A DNA stretch of 64,000 nucleotides from Arthrobacter sp. NIO-1057 (GTDB lineage: Bacteria; Actinomycetota; Actinomycetes; Actinomycetales; Micrococcaceae). Where the stretch lies: NCBI RefSeq assembly GCF_900094805.1, contig NZ_FMAT01000005.1, positions 124,001-188,000 on the forward strand. The letters are read 5' to 3'. The notes below the pieces were generated by a model, which searched no databases, was not told where the DNA came from, and worked only from the letters and a program-made list of their open reading frames with translations. Below, piece by piece: positions 45,093 through 54,110 of the stretch. Within the stretch, counting starts at the first letter, position 1. Each line of letters opens with the position of its first letter. Made by a program: the position numbers and the translations under genes.

Positions 45093-45118
45093 CCCATACG
45101 GAATACATTCCGTACGGG
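45093..45118. promoter_or_regulatory. 26-bp palindrome upstream of bkdA, candidate operator
   Basis: The core TACGGAAT-AC-ATTCCGTA is perfect over 8-bp arms; after one mismatch three further C/G pairs extend it to 26 bp. It lies 27-52 bp before the bkdA start. Size and symmetry suit a TetR- or GntR-like dimer; no such gene is adjacent. Confidence 0.6.
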
Positions 45119-45193
45119 ACATATACGGCTTGTCTAATTTCTAAGCCTATAGCCATTCACTGCTAAAACGCGAGATAACAGCCCCAATCAGCT

Positions 45194-46303
45194 CTACGCC
45201 AAATGCAGTGATTCCTTGCACAGTTCAATGAATCGATCATTCGCTTCCACTTCACCGATGGATACTCGCACACCTTCATTGGCAAACCCGCGCACCGAAA
45301 GCGCCACCGCATTTGCCTGCTCAACGAATTCGGAAGTCTTCTCCCCCAGCGTCAACCAAACGAAGTTCGCTTGGGTTTGCGGGATCTTCCACCCCTGCTC
45401 CACCAGCGCAGCGACCACCCGTTCACGTTCTTGGACCAATGAATCAACACGTTCAAGCACACGATCAATCTGCGAGAGCGAAGCCACCGCGGCGTCCTCG
45501 GCAATACTAGAAACAGCAAATGGCGTTGCCATCACGCGAATGTGATTGGTGATGGCAGGATGAGCTACCGAGTAGCCCACGCGCAGGTTCGCTAATCCGT
45601 GGGCCTTAGAAAAGGTCCGGAGCAACACGACATTCTCATGTTCGTTATAGGTATGAAGCCCGTCCACCGACTTTTCGTCGCGCACGAATTCGATGTAGGC
45701 CTCATCGAGGACCACCAGAACGTTCTTAGGCACCCGAGCCAAGAAGTCATCTACTTCAGCCTGAGTCAAGATAGGCCCGGTGGGGTTGTTCGGGGTGCAC
45801 AGCAAGATCACCGAAGTGTTTTCATTCACCGCCGAGATCATCGCTTCAAGGTCATGACGCCCATCCTCCAACACTGGAATCTCCACCGGGAGCGCCCCGG
45901 CAGACTGAACCAGAATGGGATACGCCTCGAAGGAACGCCATGCGTAGATCACTTCATCTTGGATCCCGTCTTCATTCTGCCCAGCGAACGTGGTCAGGAT
46001 CTGCGTCAAGGCACCCAGTGAACCAGCCCCCGTGACAATGTCTTCGGCAGGCACGTCCAAATAATCAGAAAGTGCTTCACGCAATTTCGACGAGAGCGGA
46101 TCTGGGTAGCGGTTCAAGCTGCTTTGCTCAACTACCGCATGATGCACAGTATCCAGAGGCCCGAAAGGGATCTCATTCGATGACAGCTTGTAGGCAGTAA
46201 TACCTTCTACAGGTGCTGGCGGCTTGCCTGCAGCGTATTTTGGCAAACGTGCAACGACGGGGCGTGGCTGCACCTGGTCTTGGGTCACCGGATTCTCAGT
46301 CAT
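45194..46303 (-). CDS. HisC-like PLP aminotransferase (histidinol-phosphate / aromatic)
   Basis: A 369-residue fold-type I aminotransferase: YKLSSNEIPFGP, LNRYPDP, TGAGSLGAL, CTPNNPTG, VLDEAYIEF and the PLP-lysine in RTFSKAHGLANLRVGY. The family covers HisC and aromatic aminotransferases (Pat). It is separated from any his operon and placed next to the bkd genes, so an aromatic or branched amino-acid role is plausible but unproven. The ATG at 46303 has no good ribosome site; TACGCT lies about six bases upstream, so transcription may be leaderless. Confidence 0.8.
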   Translation of the reverse strand: MTENPVTQDQVQPRPVVARLPKYAAGKPPAPVEGITAYKLSSNEIPFGPLDTVHHAVVEQSSLNRYPDPLSSKLREALSDYLDVPAEDIVTGAGSLGALTQILTTFAGQNEDGIQDEVIYAWRSFEAYPILVQSAGALPVEIPVLEDGRHDLEAMISAVNENTSVILLCTPNNPTGPILTQAEVDDFLARVPKNVLVVLDEAYIEFVRDEKSVDGLHTYNEHENVVLLRTFSKAHGLANLRVGYSVAHPAITNHIRVMATPFAVSSIAEDAAVASLSQIDRVLERVDSLVQERERVVAALVEQGWKIPQTQANFVWLTLGEKTSEFVEQANAVALSVRGFANEGVRVSIGEVEANDRFIELCKESLHLA

Positions 46304-46384
46304 GTCTAAAGCGTATCCCTGATTTGCGGGCTGGCTACATCCGTTCCACACTCCTATCTCAGCTTTTTATGACAGAGTTAGAGC

Positions 46385-46771
46385 ATGAGCTTCCTCATTA
46401 GAGTCATCATTAATGCATTGGCCCTCGCTGCGGCTGTTTGGATCGTTCCCGGTATACAAATTCATGCTGTCGGCGACGGCGCAGCAAGTACGGCTGTTGC
46501 GTACATCGTTGTGGCAGTCATCTTCGGTTTGGTCAACGCCTTGGTACGTCCTATCGTCAAGTTCTTTTCTTTGCCAATCACCTGTCTGACTCTGGGATTG
46601 TTCACAATCGTGATCAACGCCCTGATGCTCCTACTAACTTCATGGCTGACCAGCTTCACCCCGATTGAGCTTTCTATTCAGAGCTTCTGGTGGGACGCCA
46701 TTGCTGGCACCATCATCATTTCGATTGTCTCGGCCGTTTTGGGACTATTCGTCAAGAGCGACAGAGACTAA
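46385..46771 (+). CDS. Small four-helix membrane protein (YvlD / phage-holin family IV-like)
   Basis: A 128-residue integral membrane protein with four hydrophobic segments. The conserved FGLVNALVRPIVKFFSLPIT followed by LTLGLFTIVINALML is diagnostic of the YvlD family (annotated as mycobacterial four-TMS phage holin superfamily). No phage genes are nearby, so a holin role is unlikely; the function is unknown. A strong terminator follows. Confidence 0.82.
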   Translation: MSFLIRVIINALALAAAVWIVPGIQIHAVGDGAASTAVAYIVVAVIFGLVNALVRPIVKFFSLPITCLTLGLFTIVINALMLLLTSWLTSFTPIELSIQSFWWDAIAGTIIISIVSAVLGLFVKSDRD

Positions 46772-46798
46772 CAACGTCGAAAACCCTCATGCCTCTAT

Positions 46799-46836
46799 AA
46801 AAGAGCAGTTCACCTTTGAACTGCTCTTTTATTGTT
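46799..46836. terminator. Intrinsic terminator between convergent genes
   Basis: AAAAGAGCAGTTC (46799-46811) and GAACTGCTCTTTT (46818-46830) pair perfectly over 13 bp around a six-base loop, then ATTGTTT. The A-rich left arm makes it work in both directions. Confidence 0.93.
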
Positions 46837-46846
46837 TCTACGATCC

Positions 46847-48202
46847 TCAGTGCGGCGGAGCCATCTTCTTGAGCTTCCGCTCAGTTTCTTCGCGCTGTTT
46901 CTCATTCATTCTGCGCGGAACTCGTTCGATCTTGAACTTCCGAGTTTTTAATGGAGTCTTCGGTAAACGAAACTGTCGCAGGTGTTCACGAATCTCAGGT
47001 TTCGGGTTCTCGTCTAACTCGCGCAGATGATCCCCATAGTTTTTGAGCTGGTGCGGTGGCCCGAACAGGGTGTCTTCCTTGAGCAGCGGCTTCACCTGTT
47101 CCCGCGGACCATCAAAGATCGTCGTGAAATGATTTCTTCCACGATTTCTATTAGGGGTTCCATCTGTTCCCGGAACCATGTCCTTGTCATCTTCAACCGA
47201 CAGGCTTCGAACATGGTCAGGGATCTCGATCCCGCCGATGGGTGAACCTAGTGTGATCATCTTGTTCATCTTGTATTTGCGGTTCAAGAATTTGTTCTTC
47301 ATTAGCTGCGCGACGTGGATTCCGCCCTGCGAGTATCCAGAAAAGATGATCTCGTCGCCCTCCTGTGCGCCGCTGGCTTCGATGGCATCAGCAATGGCAT
47401 CCACATAGTTCTCAGAATCAAGACCCAACCCATCAGCGATTCCCCACTCATCAAAAGGATTCTTCATTCCGTCTCGGTCTTGAGTTCCAGGAATGATCAC
47501 CGCGAAGGTATTCTCATCGACCTCCACAACCATGAATTTCCCGTTTTCCTCGGGTCCTTGATCTTCGAGCATGCGATGTAATTCGTAGTAGCTTTCCATT
47601 CCTCCATCCACGTTCACTTCTTGCATGGGATCCTGCTCTGTAATCACGATCTCGGTATCACGATGCGAACTAAAATGCCGTATGAAGGCTGTGATCTCCT
47701 TAGTCTGAAGCTCAACCTGATCACCAAAATTCTTCCCCCATCCCAGCGTCAGATCGGGACGAAGAATCATTAACATGCGCAAGATCGTTTCCATATTCTC
47801 TGTAGGTGGACGCATCTTGTTGTTCTTGATGCTTTGGAACGCTTCACCTATCTTTTGCACCATGGACGACGCAAGGACTTGATGATCTACCCTGTTTTCG
47901 GCTGCTTCGTAATTTCGTCCAGCCTGCCCCATGGCCACGGTGAGCTCCTGACTCTCGATTGCTAATGAACCAGCCTGCATCATGCCCACCCGCAGTTCCC
48001 TATCCAAAGCATCCAAGCTGGGACTACGCACCACCATTCCCACGCTCGCACTCATAGCGAATAATTCGCTTTGGCATCTGGAAACCGTTCGCTGAGCGGC
48101 CAGGACCCGCTCACGAACTTCGGCTGTCTCGCGCGAGACTTGTTGACAGGTTTCATGCGCTTTGGCGTAATCGTACTGGTTGTAATTGACGTCATATCCC
48201 AT
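46847..48202 (-). CDS. Alpha/beta-hydrolase with helical WXG100/LXG-like N-terminal domain
   Basis: The 451-residue protein has an N-terminal all-helical region (about 1-130) rich in heptads. A hydrolase domain follows with nucleophile Ser291 in FSGYSQGGIHVA, oxyanion-type VIIPGTQDRDG and putative Asp341 (DDKDMVPG) and His358 (RNHFTTIF). A basic tail of about 60 residues ends it. No N-terminal signal peptide. The preceding gene on the same strand encodes a small helical-hairpin protein with a WXG-like turn, three bases away. The pair resembles type VII secretion substrates or polymorphic lipase effectors. That role is inference; no ESX machinery is in the window. Confidence 0.62.
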   Translation of the reverse strand: MGYDVNYNQYDYAKAHETCQQVSRETAEVRERVLAAQRTVSRCQSELFAMSASVGMVVRSPSLDALDRELRVGMMQAGSLAIESQELTVAMGQAGRNYEAAENRVDHQVLASSMVQKIGEAFQSIKNNKMRPPTENMETILRMLMILRPDLTLGWGKNFGDQVELQTKEITAFIRHFSSHRDTEIVITEQDPMQEVNVDGGMESYYELHRMLEDQGPEENGKFMVVEVDENTFAVIIPGTQDRDGMKNPFDEWGIADGLGLDSENYVDAIADAIEASGAQEGDEIIFSGYSQGGIHVAQLMKNKFLNRKYKMNKMITLGSPIGGIEIPDHVRSLSVEDDKDMVPGTDGTPNRNRGRNHFTTIFDGPREQVKPLLKEDTLFGPPHQLKNYGDHLRELDENPKPEIREHLRQFRLPKTPLKTRKFKIERVPRRMNEKQREETERKLKKMAPPH

Positions 48203-48204
48203 GG

Positions 48205-48477
48205 TCAGGAGGCCAATTTCTGCTTCAAGATCTGTAGCTCGAGTTCTTGGATTTCACGAGTCGCTGCGCTGAGATAGGCCTCTGCTTCCACCAACTGACG
48301 ATCTAGTCCTTCTAACCACTCGCTGAGTTCCAACACTCTTTCGTAGAACGCTCGACCGGCCGAGGATTTCCAAGTCAACAAGCCAATGGAATCAAGTTGT
48401 GTAATGGCAAAGCGTGTAGTTTTTTGCGCATCGTCCAGCTGAAAAGCCGCCGAGTCCAACGTCGCCGAGAACATCAT
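48205..48477 (-). CDS. WXG100-like small helical protein
   Basis: About 90 residues, predicted as two long helices joined at LLTWKSSAGRAF; Trp36 followed by Ser-x-Ala-Gly and a downstream FYERVLEL resembles the Trp-x-Gly turn region of ESAT-6/WXG100 proteins, although the Gly is Ser. I chose the ATG at 48477 because AGGAG lies seven bases upstream; the frame extends to 48516 through a duplicated segment. It ends three bases before the hydrolase gene. A role as export partner or chaperone for the hydrolase is proposed, not shown. Confidence 0.6.
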   Translation of the reverse strand: MMFSATLDSAAFQLDDAQKTTRFAITQLDSIGLLTWKSSAGRAFYERVLELSEWLEGLDRQLVEAEAYLSAATREIQELELQILKQKLAS

Positions 48478-48610
48478 TTTCCTGCTCCTCATCATTCGAA
48501 TTCTGTTCCTCATCATGGGCGCGCGGATAAAAAGTCAGCACTGGATTGTTGCCCGATGTGGAAAGCCTCGTGAAGTAAAAGATGTGATGACGAGCAAGGG
48601 ATGGAAGAAT

Positions 48611-50026
48611 ATGAGTATGGCTGAGATTGCGCGTACTTCCCTTGCTAATGAACCCCTGGCACTGACTGCCCTTGACGGACGCTACCGTAGCGCCGTGGCA
48701 CCGCTAGTTGATTACCTTTCCGAAGCGGCGTTGAACCGCGATCGTGTTCACGTCGAAGTTGAGTGGCTAATCCACTTGACCGACAACTCCGTTCTTCCAG
48801 GCACCTCGCCGCTCACCGATGAGCAGAAGGCTGCCCTGCGCAAGATCGTCACCGACTTCAACGCAGACTCCGTGAAGGAACTGGCAGAAATTGAAGCAGT
48901 GACCGTTCACGACGTGAAGGCTGTCGAGTACTACATCGCTAACCGTCTCGAAGCTATCGGCATTGGCAAGCTCAAGCCACTGGTTCACTTCGGATGCACC
49001 TCGGAAGACATCAACAACCTCTCCTACGCACTGGGCGTACAGGGTGGCGTGAACAACGTGTGGCTGCCAGCAGCCCGCGACCTTGTTGCACAGCTGACCA
49101 AGATGGCCGAAGACGCCCGCGAAGTTCCAATGCTTTCGCGTACCCACGGCCAGCCAGCGACCCCAACCACCTTGGGCAAGGAACTGGCAGTTCTGGCTTG
49201 GCGCCTGACCCGCCAGCTTGACCGCATCGAAAAGACCGAATACCTGGGCAAGATCAACGGCGCCACCGGCACCTACGCTGCTCACTACGCATCGGTTCCA
49301 GCAGCTGATTGGCAGCAGGTTTCCCGTAGCTTCGTCGAGCACCTGGGCCTGACCTGGAACCCACTGACCACCCAGATCGAATCCCACGACTGGCAGGCAG
49401 AGGTCTATGCAGACATCGCTCGCTTCAACCGCATTCTGCACAACCTATGCACCGACGTGTGGAGCTACATCTCCATCGGTTACTTCGCACAGATCCCAGT
49501 GGCAGGCGCTACCGGTTCTTCGACCATGCCACACAAGGTCAACCCAATCCGTTTCGAAAATGCAGAAGCCAACTTGGAAATCTCCAACGGCCTGCTCGAC
49601 ACCCTCGGCGCCACCCTGGTCACCAGCCGCTGGCAGCGAGACCTGACCGACTCTTCCTCGCAGCGCAACATCGGCACCGCCATCGGCCACTCGGTTCTGG
49701 CGATCTCGAACGTTGCCAAGGGCCTGGATCGTCTGGACGTTGCCGAAGCCGTGCTGGCTGACGACTTGGATCACAACTGGGAAGTTCTCGCCGAGGCCAT
49801 CCAGATGGTCATGCGCGCCGAGGCTATCGCCGGTGTTGAAGGCATGGACAACCCTTACGAGCGTCTGAAGGACCTGACCCGCGGCCACCGCGTGGATGCA
49901 GCCCGCCTGAAGGAATTTGTTGGCGAGCTGGGCTTGTCGGCAGAGGCCGAGCAGCGCCTGCAGTCATTGACCCCGGGCACCTACAACGGTATTGCTTCGC
50001 AGTTGGTTGACCACCTGAAGAAGTAA
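48611..50026 (+). CDS. purB: Adenylosuccinate lyase
   Basis: A 471-residue fumarase-superfamily enzyme of the E. coli PurB subtype: LALTALDGRYR at the N-terminus, FGCTSEDINNL, SRTHGQPATPTTLGKE and the signature loop GSSTMPHKVNPIRFENAE. It performs two steps of purine synthesis, releasing fumarate from SAICAR and adenylosuccinate. The ATG at 48611 has GGAAG upstream; an extension to 48515 is unlikely. Transcribed divergently from the WXG-like gene, followed by a perfect palindromic terminator. Confidence 0.9.
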   Translation: MSMAEIARTSLANEPLALTALDGRYRSAVAPLVDYLSEAALNRDRVHVEVEWLIHLTDNSVLPGTSPLTDEQKAALRKIVTDFNADSVKELAEIEAVTVHDVKAVEYYIANRLEAIGIGKLKPLVHFGCTSEDINNLSYALGVQGGVNNVWLPAARDLVAQLTKMAEDAREVPMLSRTHGQPATPTTLGKELAVLAWRLTRQLDRIEKTEYLGKINGATGTYAAHYASVPAADWQQVSRSFVEHLGLTWNPLTTQIESHDWQAEVYADIARFNRILHNLCTDVWSYISIGYFAQIPVAGATGSSTMPHKVNPIRFENAEANLEISNGLLDTLGATLVTSRWQRDLTDSSSQRNIGTAIGHSVLAISNVAKGLDRLDVAEAVLADDLDHNWEVLAEAIQMVMRAEAIAGVEGMDNPYERLKDLTRGHRVDAARLKEFVGELGLSAEAEQRLQSLTPGTYNGIASQLVDHLKK

Positions 50027-50044
50027 GAAACCACTCATTAACCT

Positions 50045-50076
50045 GTTGTGCCTCGGACAATTGTCCGAGGCACAAC
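50045..50076. terminator. Perfect 32-bp palindrome between convergent genes
   Basis: GTTGTGCCTCGGACAA and its exact complement abut with no spacer (centre 50060/50061), 18 bp beyond purB. Downstream GTTAAACT is only modestly T-rich, but position between convergent genes favours a bidirectional terminator. Confidence 0.75.
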
Positions 50077-50123
50077 ACGTTAAACTAGCGTTCTCCAGGA
50101 CGTACAACTGGCTCAAGAGACGT

Positions 50124-50849
50124 TTAGAACTCGAAGTCACCAAAATCTGAGCCGACCCCGCCAAGGAAATCACCAAAAAGTCCCTCGCCTGCCGAGGAGA
50201 TCTGCTCCCCTGCACCAGAAACCGTATCGCCCAGCCCTTCGGCCATGGAACCGAGTTCTTCACCGATACCGGCGAAGCCTTCCAGCAAGGGGCCAGCAAT
50301 CGCGGAGCCGATAAAGGCTCCAGCGACGCCAGCGAGCAGACCTACGCCGAGTCCTCCCGCGCCGGCGGCCAACCCACCAGCCATGCGTGAGCGTGACGAA
50401 CCGGAACTCAAAATCCGCTCCATGAAGCCAGGCCGAGATACCTCGGCCCGTGTCGCGGATCGGGCCAAATCTTGGGGCTGATCGCTCACCGGGCGTTCGG
50501 CAACCGGTAATTGTTCGGAAAGTTCATCGCGCAACAGCGCCCGTTGCTGTGGGGTCAAACGCGAGAATGCTTCGGCGTGGGCTCGTTCCATATCCTGTGG
50601 TGGAGCGGTACGTAGCATGTACCGGTACTTCTCGATCGCAACTTGATCTTCGCGGGAGACCCCAGCAGTGGCTGAACTTGAGTTCGAGTAATTCTGGTTC
50701 CCATAACCAGAATACTGTTGCTGAGAATATGCGGTCGTTGAACCTCGTGATTTCTGCGTCGAATTGGAGCTGCCGTCATTAAGTTGCTCACGCATGTATT
50801 CGCTGGCCATCTGTTTGCCCTTGCGGATCAATTTGTTGAACATTGACAC
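50124..50849 (-). CDS. Conserved actinobacterial protein with Gly-rich C-terminus, function unknown
   Basis: About 241 residues: basic N-terminal helix (FNKLIRKGKQ), a Ser/Gln/Tyr-rich stretch (about 25-60), and a conserved middle with EKYRYMLRTAPPQDMERAHAEAF and LTPQQRALLRDELSEQLP. A hydrophobic Gly/Ala-rich segment follows (about 165-195, possibly one or two membrane passes) and an acidic FGDFEF-type end. Similar actinobacterial proteins are sometimes mislabelled cation-transporting ATPases; there is no P-type ATPase motif. The GTG at 50849 has AGGAG eight bases upstream. Expression unit of one gene. Confidence 0.62.
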   Translation of the reverse strand: MSMFNKLIRKGKQMASEYMREQLNDGSSNSTQKSRGSTTAYSQQQYSGYGNQNYSNSSSATAGVSREDQVAIEKYRYMLRTAPPQDMERAHAEAFSRLTPQQRALLRDELSEQLPVAERPVSDQPQDLARSATRAEVSRPGFMERILSSGSSRSRMAGGLAAGAGGLGVGLLAGVAGAFIGSAIAGPLLEGFAGIGEELGSMAEGLGDTVSGAGEQISSAGEGLFGDFLGGVGSDFGDFEF

Positions 50850-50943
50850 GACTATCACTCCTCATCTAGGGGAAACGGCAGGCTATATTCCCGCGTCTGT
50901 CCTGTTAAACTCTTGGTCCTTGAACTTAGTTCCCCCAGCGCAG

Positions 50944-51780
50944 TTAGGCGTGCAACTGTATCTCGTTGCTGTGTGTTTTGAGCGGTATAGGATCCGCGAG
51001 CAACTGCATCAACTGCGCGGCGGCGCTCACCGCGATCACAGCAGGTTGTTTGCCGGTCACCTCCGGGATCCCAATGGGACACTGAATCCGAGAAATCTGC
51101 CGCTCGTCATGTCCACTAGCACCCAAATTCTTGCGAAAACGAACCCACTTAGCTTTGGATCCAATCAGTCCAATGGAACCGAGCGAAGCATGGCGTAGCG
51201 CCGCATCGCACAGGTGAAAATCCTCGGCATGATCATGGGTCATGATCAACACGTGACTACCTTCGGGCAAGGTATCCAACACCTGCTCACCCATCACCGC
51301 TACCTGAGCCTTCACCGTAGCAACACTGGGCTGCAACAATGCCGTCGCCGCGACGGCTTCCTGGCGAGAGTCAGTGAGATACAGGTCAATGGGGTGGCGG
51401 GCGAGAATGCGGGCCAATTCCATGCCTACATGTCCCAGCCCAAAAATTGCCACCGTTTCTGGCACCGGCAAGGGTTCAAACAAGAGCTTCACTTCCCCAC
51501 CACAACACTGCCGGCCATAGGTGGCCGACACCCTGTCATTCAGCCGTTGCTCCATCACTTGTGGCCCGGTGGCCCGCTGGCTAATCATTTCTCGGGCACG
51601 GTTAATGGCCACCATTTCTAGGTTGCCTCCACCCACCGTGCCAAAGGTTTCGTCCTCGGTGATCACCATTTTGGCCCCGGCTTCACGTGGAGCATGGCCC
51701 CGCACCGCGGTAACCGTCACCAGCACCGCGACCCGACGTTGACTACGTAAAGTGGCAACCGCATCAATCCACGATTCCAT
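50944..51780 (-). CDS. xdhC: XdhC-family xanthine dehydrogenase accessory protein
   Basis: The 278-residue protein has the XdhC N-domain (AVRGHAPREAGAKMVI, GTVGGGNLEMVAI), the conserved GRQCCGGEVKLLFEP and a C-terminal Rossmann domain starting VAIFGLGHVGMELA. XdhC binds molybdenum cofactor, guides its sulfuration and inserts it into XdhB. Last gene of the purine operon, starting two bases after the xdhB stop. Confidence 0.88.
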   Translation of the reverse strand: MESWIDAVATLRSQRRVAVLVTVTAVRGHAPREAGAKMVITEDETFGTVGGGNLEMVAINRAREMISQRATGPQVMEQRLNDRVSATYGRQCCGGEVKLLFEPLPVPETVAIFGLGHVGMELARILARHPIDLYLTDSRQEAVAATALLQPSVATVKAQVAVMGEQVLDTLPEGSHVLIMTHDHAEDFHLCDAALRHASLGSIGLIGSKAKWVRFRKNLGASGHDERQISRIQCPIGIPEVTGKQPAVIAVSAAAQLMQLLADPIPLKTHSNEIQLHA

Positions 51781-51782
51781 GA

Positions 51783-54110
51783 TTACTCACGCACCGCGTC
51801 GATAGCCCAGAACACCGCTTCCGGGGTTGCCGGCGAAGCCAAGTTTACCGAGCGTCCCGGGACACCAAAAGCTGCGATGGCTTGGCGCAGGGCTTCACGG
51901 ACCGAGAAAGCCAACATCAATGGTGGCTCACCCACGGCCTTGGATCCGTAGACCGCTCCTTCTTCGTGGGCCTTGTCCAATAGGGCAACATTAAAGACTT
52001 CGGGCATCTCGGAGAAGCTGGGGATCTTATAGGTGCTGGCCGCTTGGGTGGCGACCCGTCCGCGCCCTGGCCCGTTGGAGGTATCCCACCGTAGGTCTTC
52101 CAAGGTCAGCCAGCCAGTCCCCTGCACAAACCCGCCTTCGATCTGCCCCAGGTCAATCATCGGCGAGAGGGAATCACCCACGTCGTGCACGATGTCGACC
52201 CGGCGCACAACATAGGAGCCATCAAAACTGCTCACTTCCACTTCACTTGCGGCCACACCGTAGGCAAAGTACTTAAACGGACTTCCGGTCATGCGTGCCA
52301 AATCCCAATGCAGTCCCTCAGTGCGGTAGTACCCGGCAGCCGAGAGCTGAATGCGCTGCATATACGCTTCACGCACCACATCATCGAACTCAAGCTCTTC
52401 GCTCTTGCCCAGTGCACTGACCTTTCCGTGGGCAAAACGAATATCCGCGGCAGGCACCCCGAACTTTCCGGCAGCGACCTGGGCCAGTCGGGCCTGAATC
52501 TGCTCACACGCATCTTTCACCGCACCACCGTTGAGATCGCTGCCCGAACTTGCGGCGGTCGCCGAAGTATTGGGTACCTTATCGGTCCGCGTTGGTGCCA
52601 GACGCACACGAGATAGTGGAACCCCGAGGCTAGTGGCGGCCACCTGCAACATTTTGGTGTGAAGTCCCTGTCCCATTTCGGTGCCACCGTGGTTAACCAG
52701 CACCGACCCATCCTTGTACACCAGCACCAAGGCTCCACCCTGGTTAAAGGCGGTGAGGTTAAAGGAGATCCCGAACTTCACCGGAGTCAGTGCCAAGGCC
52801 CGCTTGCTGTACTGATTGGCCGCATTAAACTTGGCAATCTCGGCTTCCCGGTCAGCCACCTCGGCGGAATCCAGCACCTGCTGCCAGGCCGCTTCGAGCC
52901 GGTCTGGGTGACGCACCGGCTGGTAATACGGGGTGTCCTGGCCTTCGGTATAGAAGTTGCGTCGGCGCAGTTCCCTGGCCTCAATTCCCAATTGTGGTGC
53001 GACGCGACCGAGAATATCCTCCATCACCAGCATGCCCTGTGGCCCACCAAATCCGCGGAACGCGGTCTGCGAAGTCTTATGGCATTTGGCCACCCGACCA
53101 GAAACCCGAATATAAGGAATCCAGTAGGCGTTATCAATATGGCACATGGCTCGGGTGAGCACCGGTTCAGACAGGTCTAGGCTCCAACCGCCATCCGCGG
53201 TCAGCGACGCATCCAAGGCCAGAATCCGGCCTTGATCATCAAAACCGATCTTCCAGGTGGCATAAAAGCCATGACGCTTACCGGTCATCGTCATATCCAA
53301 GGTGCGGTCCAGTCGAACCCTCACCGGGCGTCCGGTCAATTTGGCGCCCAGGGCAGCGATGGCGGCATAACCGTGCGGTTGCATTTCTTTACCGCCAAAA
53401 CCGCCACCCATGCGGATGACCTGCACACTGACCTCGTGGGCTGGCACCCCGAGCACGTGCGAGACGATGTCTTGTGTTTCGGTGGGGTGCTGGGTTGAAC
53501 AATGAATCAGCACCTGCCCACTTTCGTCGATCAGCGCCAGTGAATTCTGCGTTTCTAGATAAAAGTGCTCCTGCCCGGCAAACTCGAAGTCCCCTTCAAA
53601 TACGTGGGTGGCCTGCTCAAACCCGGCGTCCCAGTCGCCTTTGCTGATCACCGGTTGGATGCCATGAAAGCTGTTGGCATCAATGGCATCGTGGATCGTG
53701 ATCAGAGATTCCAATGGTTCATAATCCACCGAAACTGCTTTGGCCCCGGCCTTGGCAGATTCTAGGTTTTCGCCGACTACCCAGGCCACCGGCTGACCAT
53801 AAAACATCACTTCATCGACCGGTAGCAGTGGTTCATCATGTTTGGCCCCCTGGTCATTCACGCCGGGAATATCGGTCGCGGTGATCACCTGTACGACCCC
53901 GGGAATATTCATTGCCCCGGCCACCTCAAGGTTCAGGATTTTTGCGTGGGCGTGGGTGGATTGCACCGGATAGGCGTGCAGGACCCCGGAGAGTCGGTGG
54001 GCCAAATCATCGGTATACAGTGCAGTTCCAGTGACATGAGCGGCCGCCGATTCGTGGCGTTGGCGCTGGCCAACAATGGCTTGTGCTGGGCGTTCGGAGA
54101 GCTGACTCAT
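51783..54110 (-). CDS. xdhB: Xanthine dehydrogenase molybdopterin-binding subunit
   Basis: A 775-residue molybdenum hydroxylase large subunit. Moco and substrate motifs are GGGFGGKE, the purine-binding Arg in AFRGFGGPQGM, GTEMGQGLHTKM and the catalytic Glu in VGEPPLMLAFSVREA. These match bacterial XdhB rather than aldehyde oxidase or CO dehydrogenase. It oxidises hypoxanthine and xanthine to urate. ATGA overlap with xdhA. Confidence 0.9.
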   Translation of the reverse strand: MSQLSERPAQAIVGQRQRHESAAAHVTGTALYTDDLAHRLSGVLHAYPVQSTHAHAKILNLEVAGAMNIPGVVQVITATDIPGVNDQGAKHDEPLLPVDEVMFYGQPVAWVVGENLESAKAGAKAVSVDYEPLESLITIHDAIDANSFHGIQPVISKGDWDAGFEQATHVFEGDFEFAGQEHFYLETQNSLALIDESGQVLIHCSTQHPTETQDIVSHVLGVPAHEVSVQVIRMGGGFGGKEMQPHGYAAIAALGAKLTGRPVRVRLDRTLDMTMTGKRHGFYATWKIGFDDQGRILALDASLTADGGWSLDLSEPVLTRAMCHIDNAYWIPYIRVSGRVAKCHKTSQTAFRGFGGPQGMLVMEDILGRVAPQLGIEARELRRRNFYTEGQDTPYYQPVRHPDRLEAAWQQVLDSAEVADREAEIAKFNAANQYSKRALALTPVKFGISFNLTAFNQGGALVLVYKDGSVLVNHGGTEMGQGLHTKMLQVAATSLGVPLSRVRLAPTRTDKVPNTSATAASSGSDLNGGAVKDACEQIQARLAQVAAGKFGVPAADIRFAHGKVSALGKSEELEFDDVVREAYMQRIQLSAAGYYRTEGLHWDLARMTGSPFKYFAYGVAASEVEVSSFDGSYVVRRVDIVHDVGDSLSPMIDLGQIEGGFVQGTGWLTLEDLRWDTSNGPGRGRVATQAASTYKIPSFSEMPEVFNVALLDKAHEEGAVYGSKAVGEPPLMLAFSVREALRQAIAAFGVPGRSVNLASPATPEAVFWAIDAVRE

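Noticed and set aside
46385-46771. Prophage holin
   Set aside because: The name comes from a family label; no other phage gene is near and the sequence is a widespread chromosomal YvlD-like protein.
48767-49441. 224-codon minus-strand frame inside purB
   Set aside because: Complete overlap with a strongly conserved enzyme; no motif or ribosome site.
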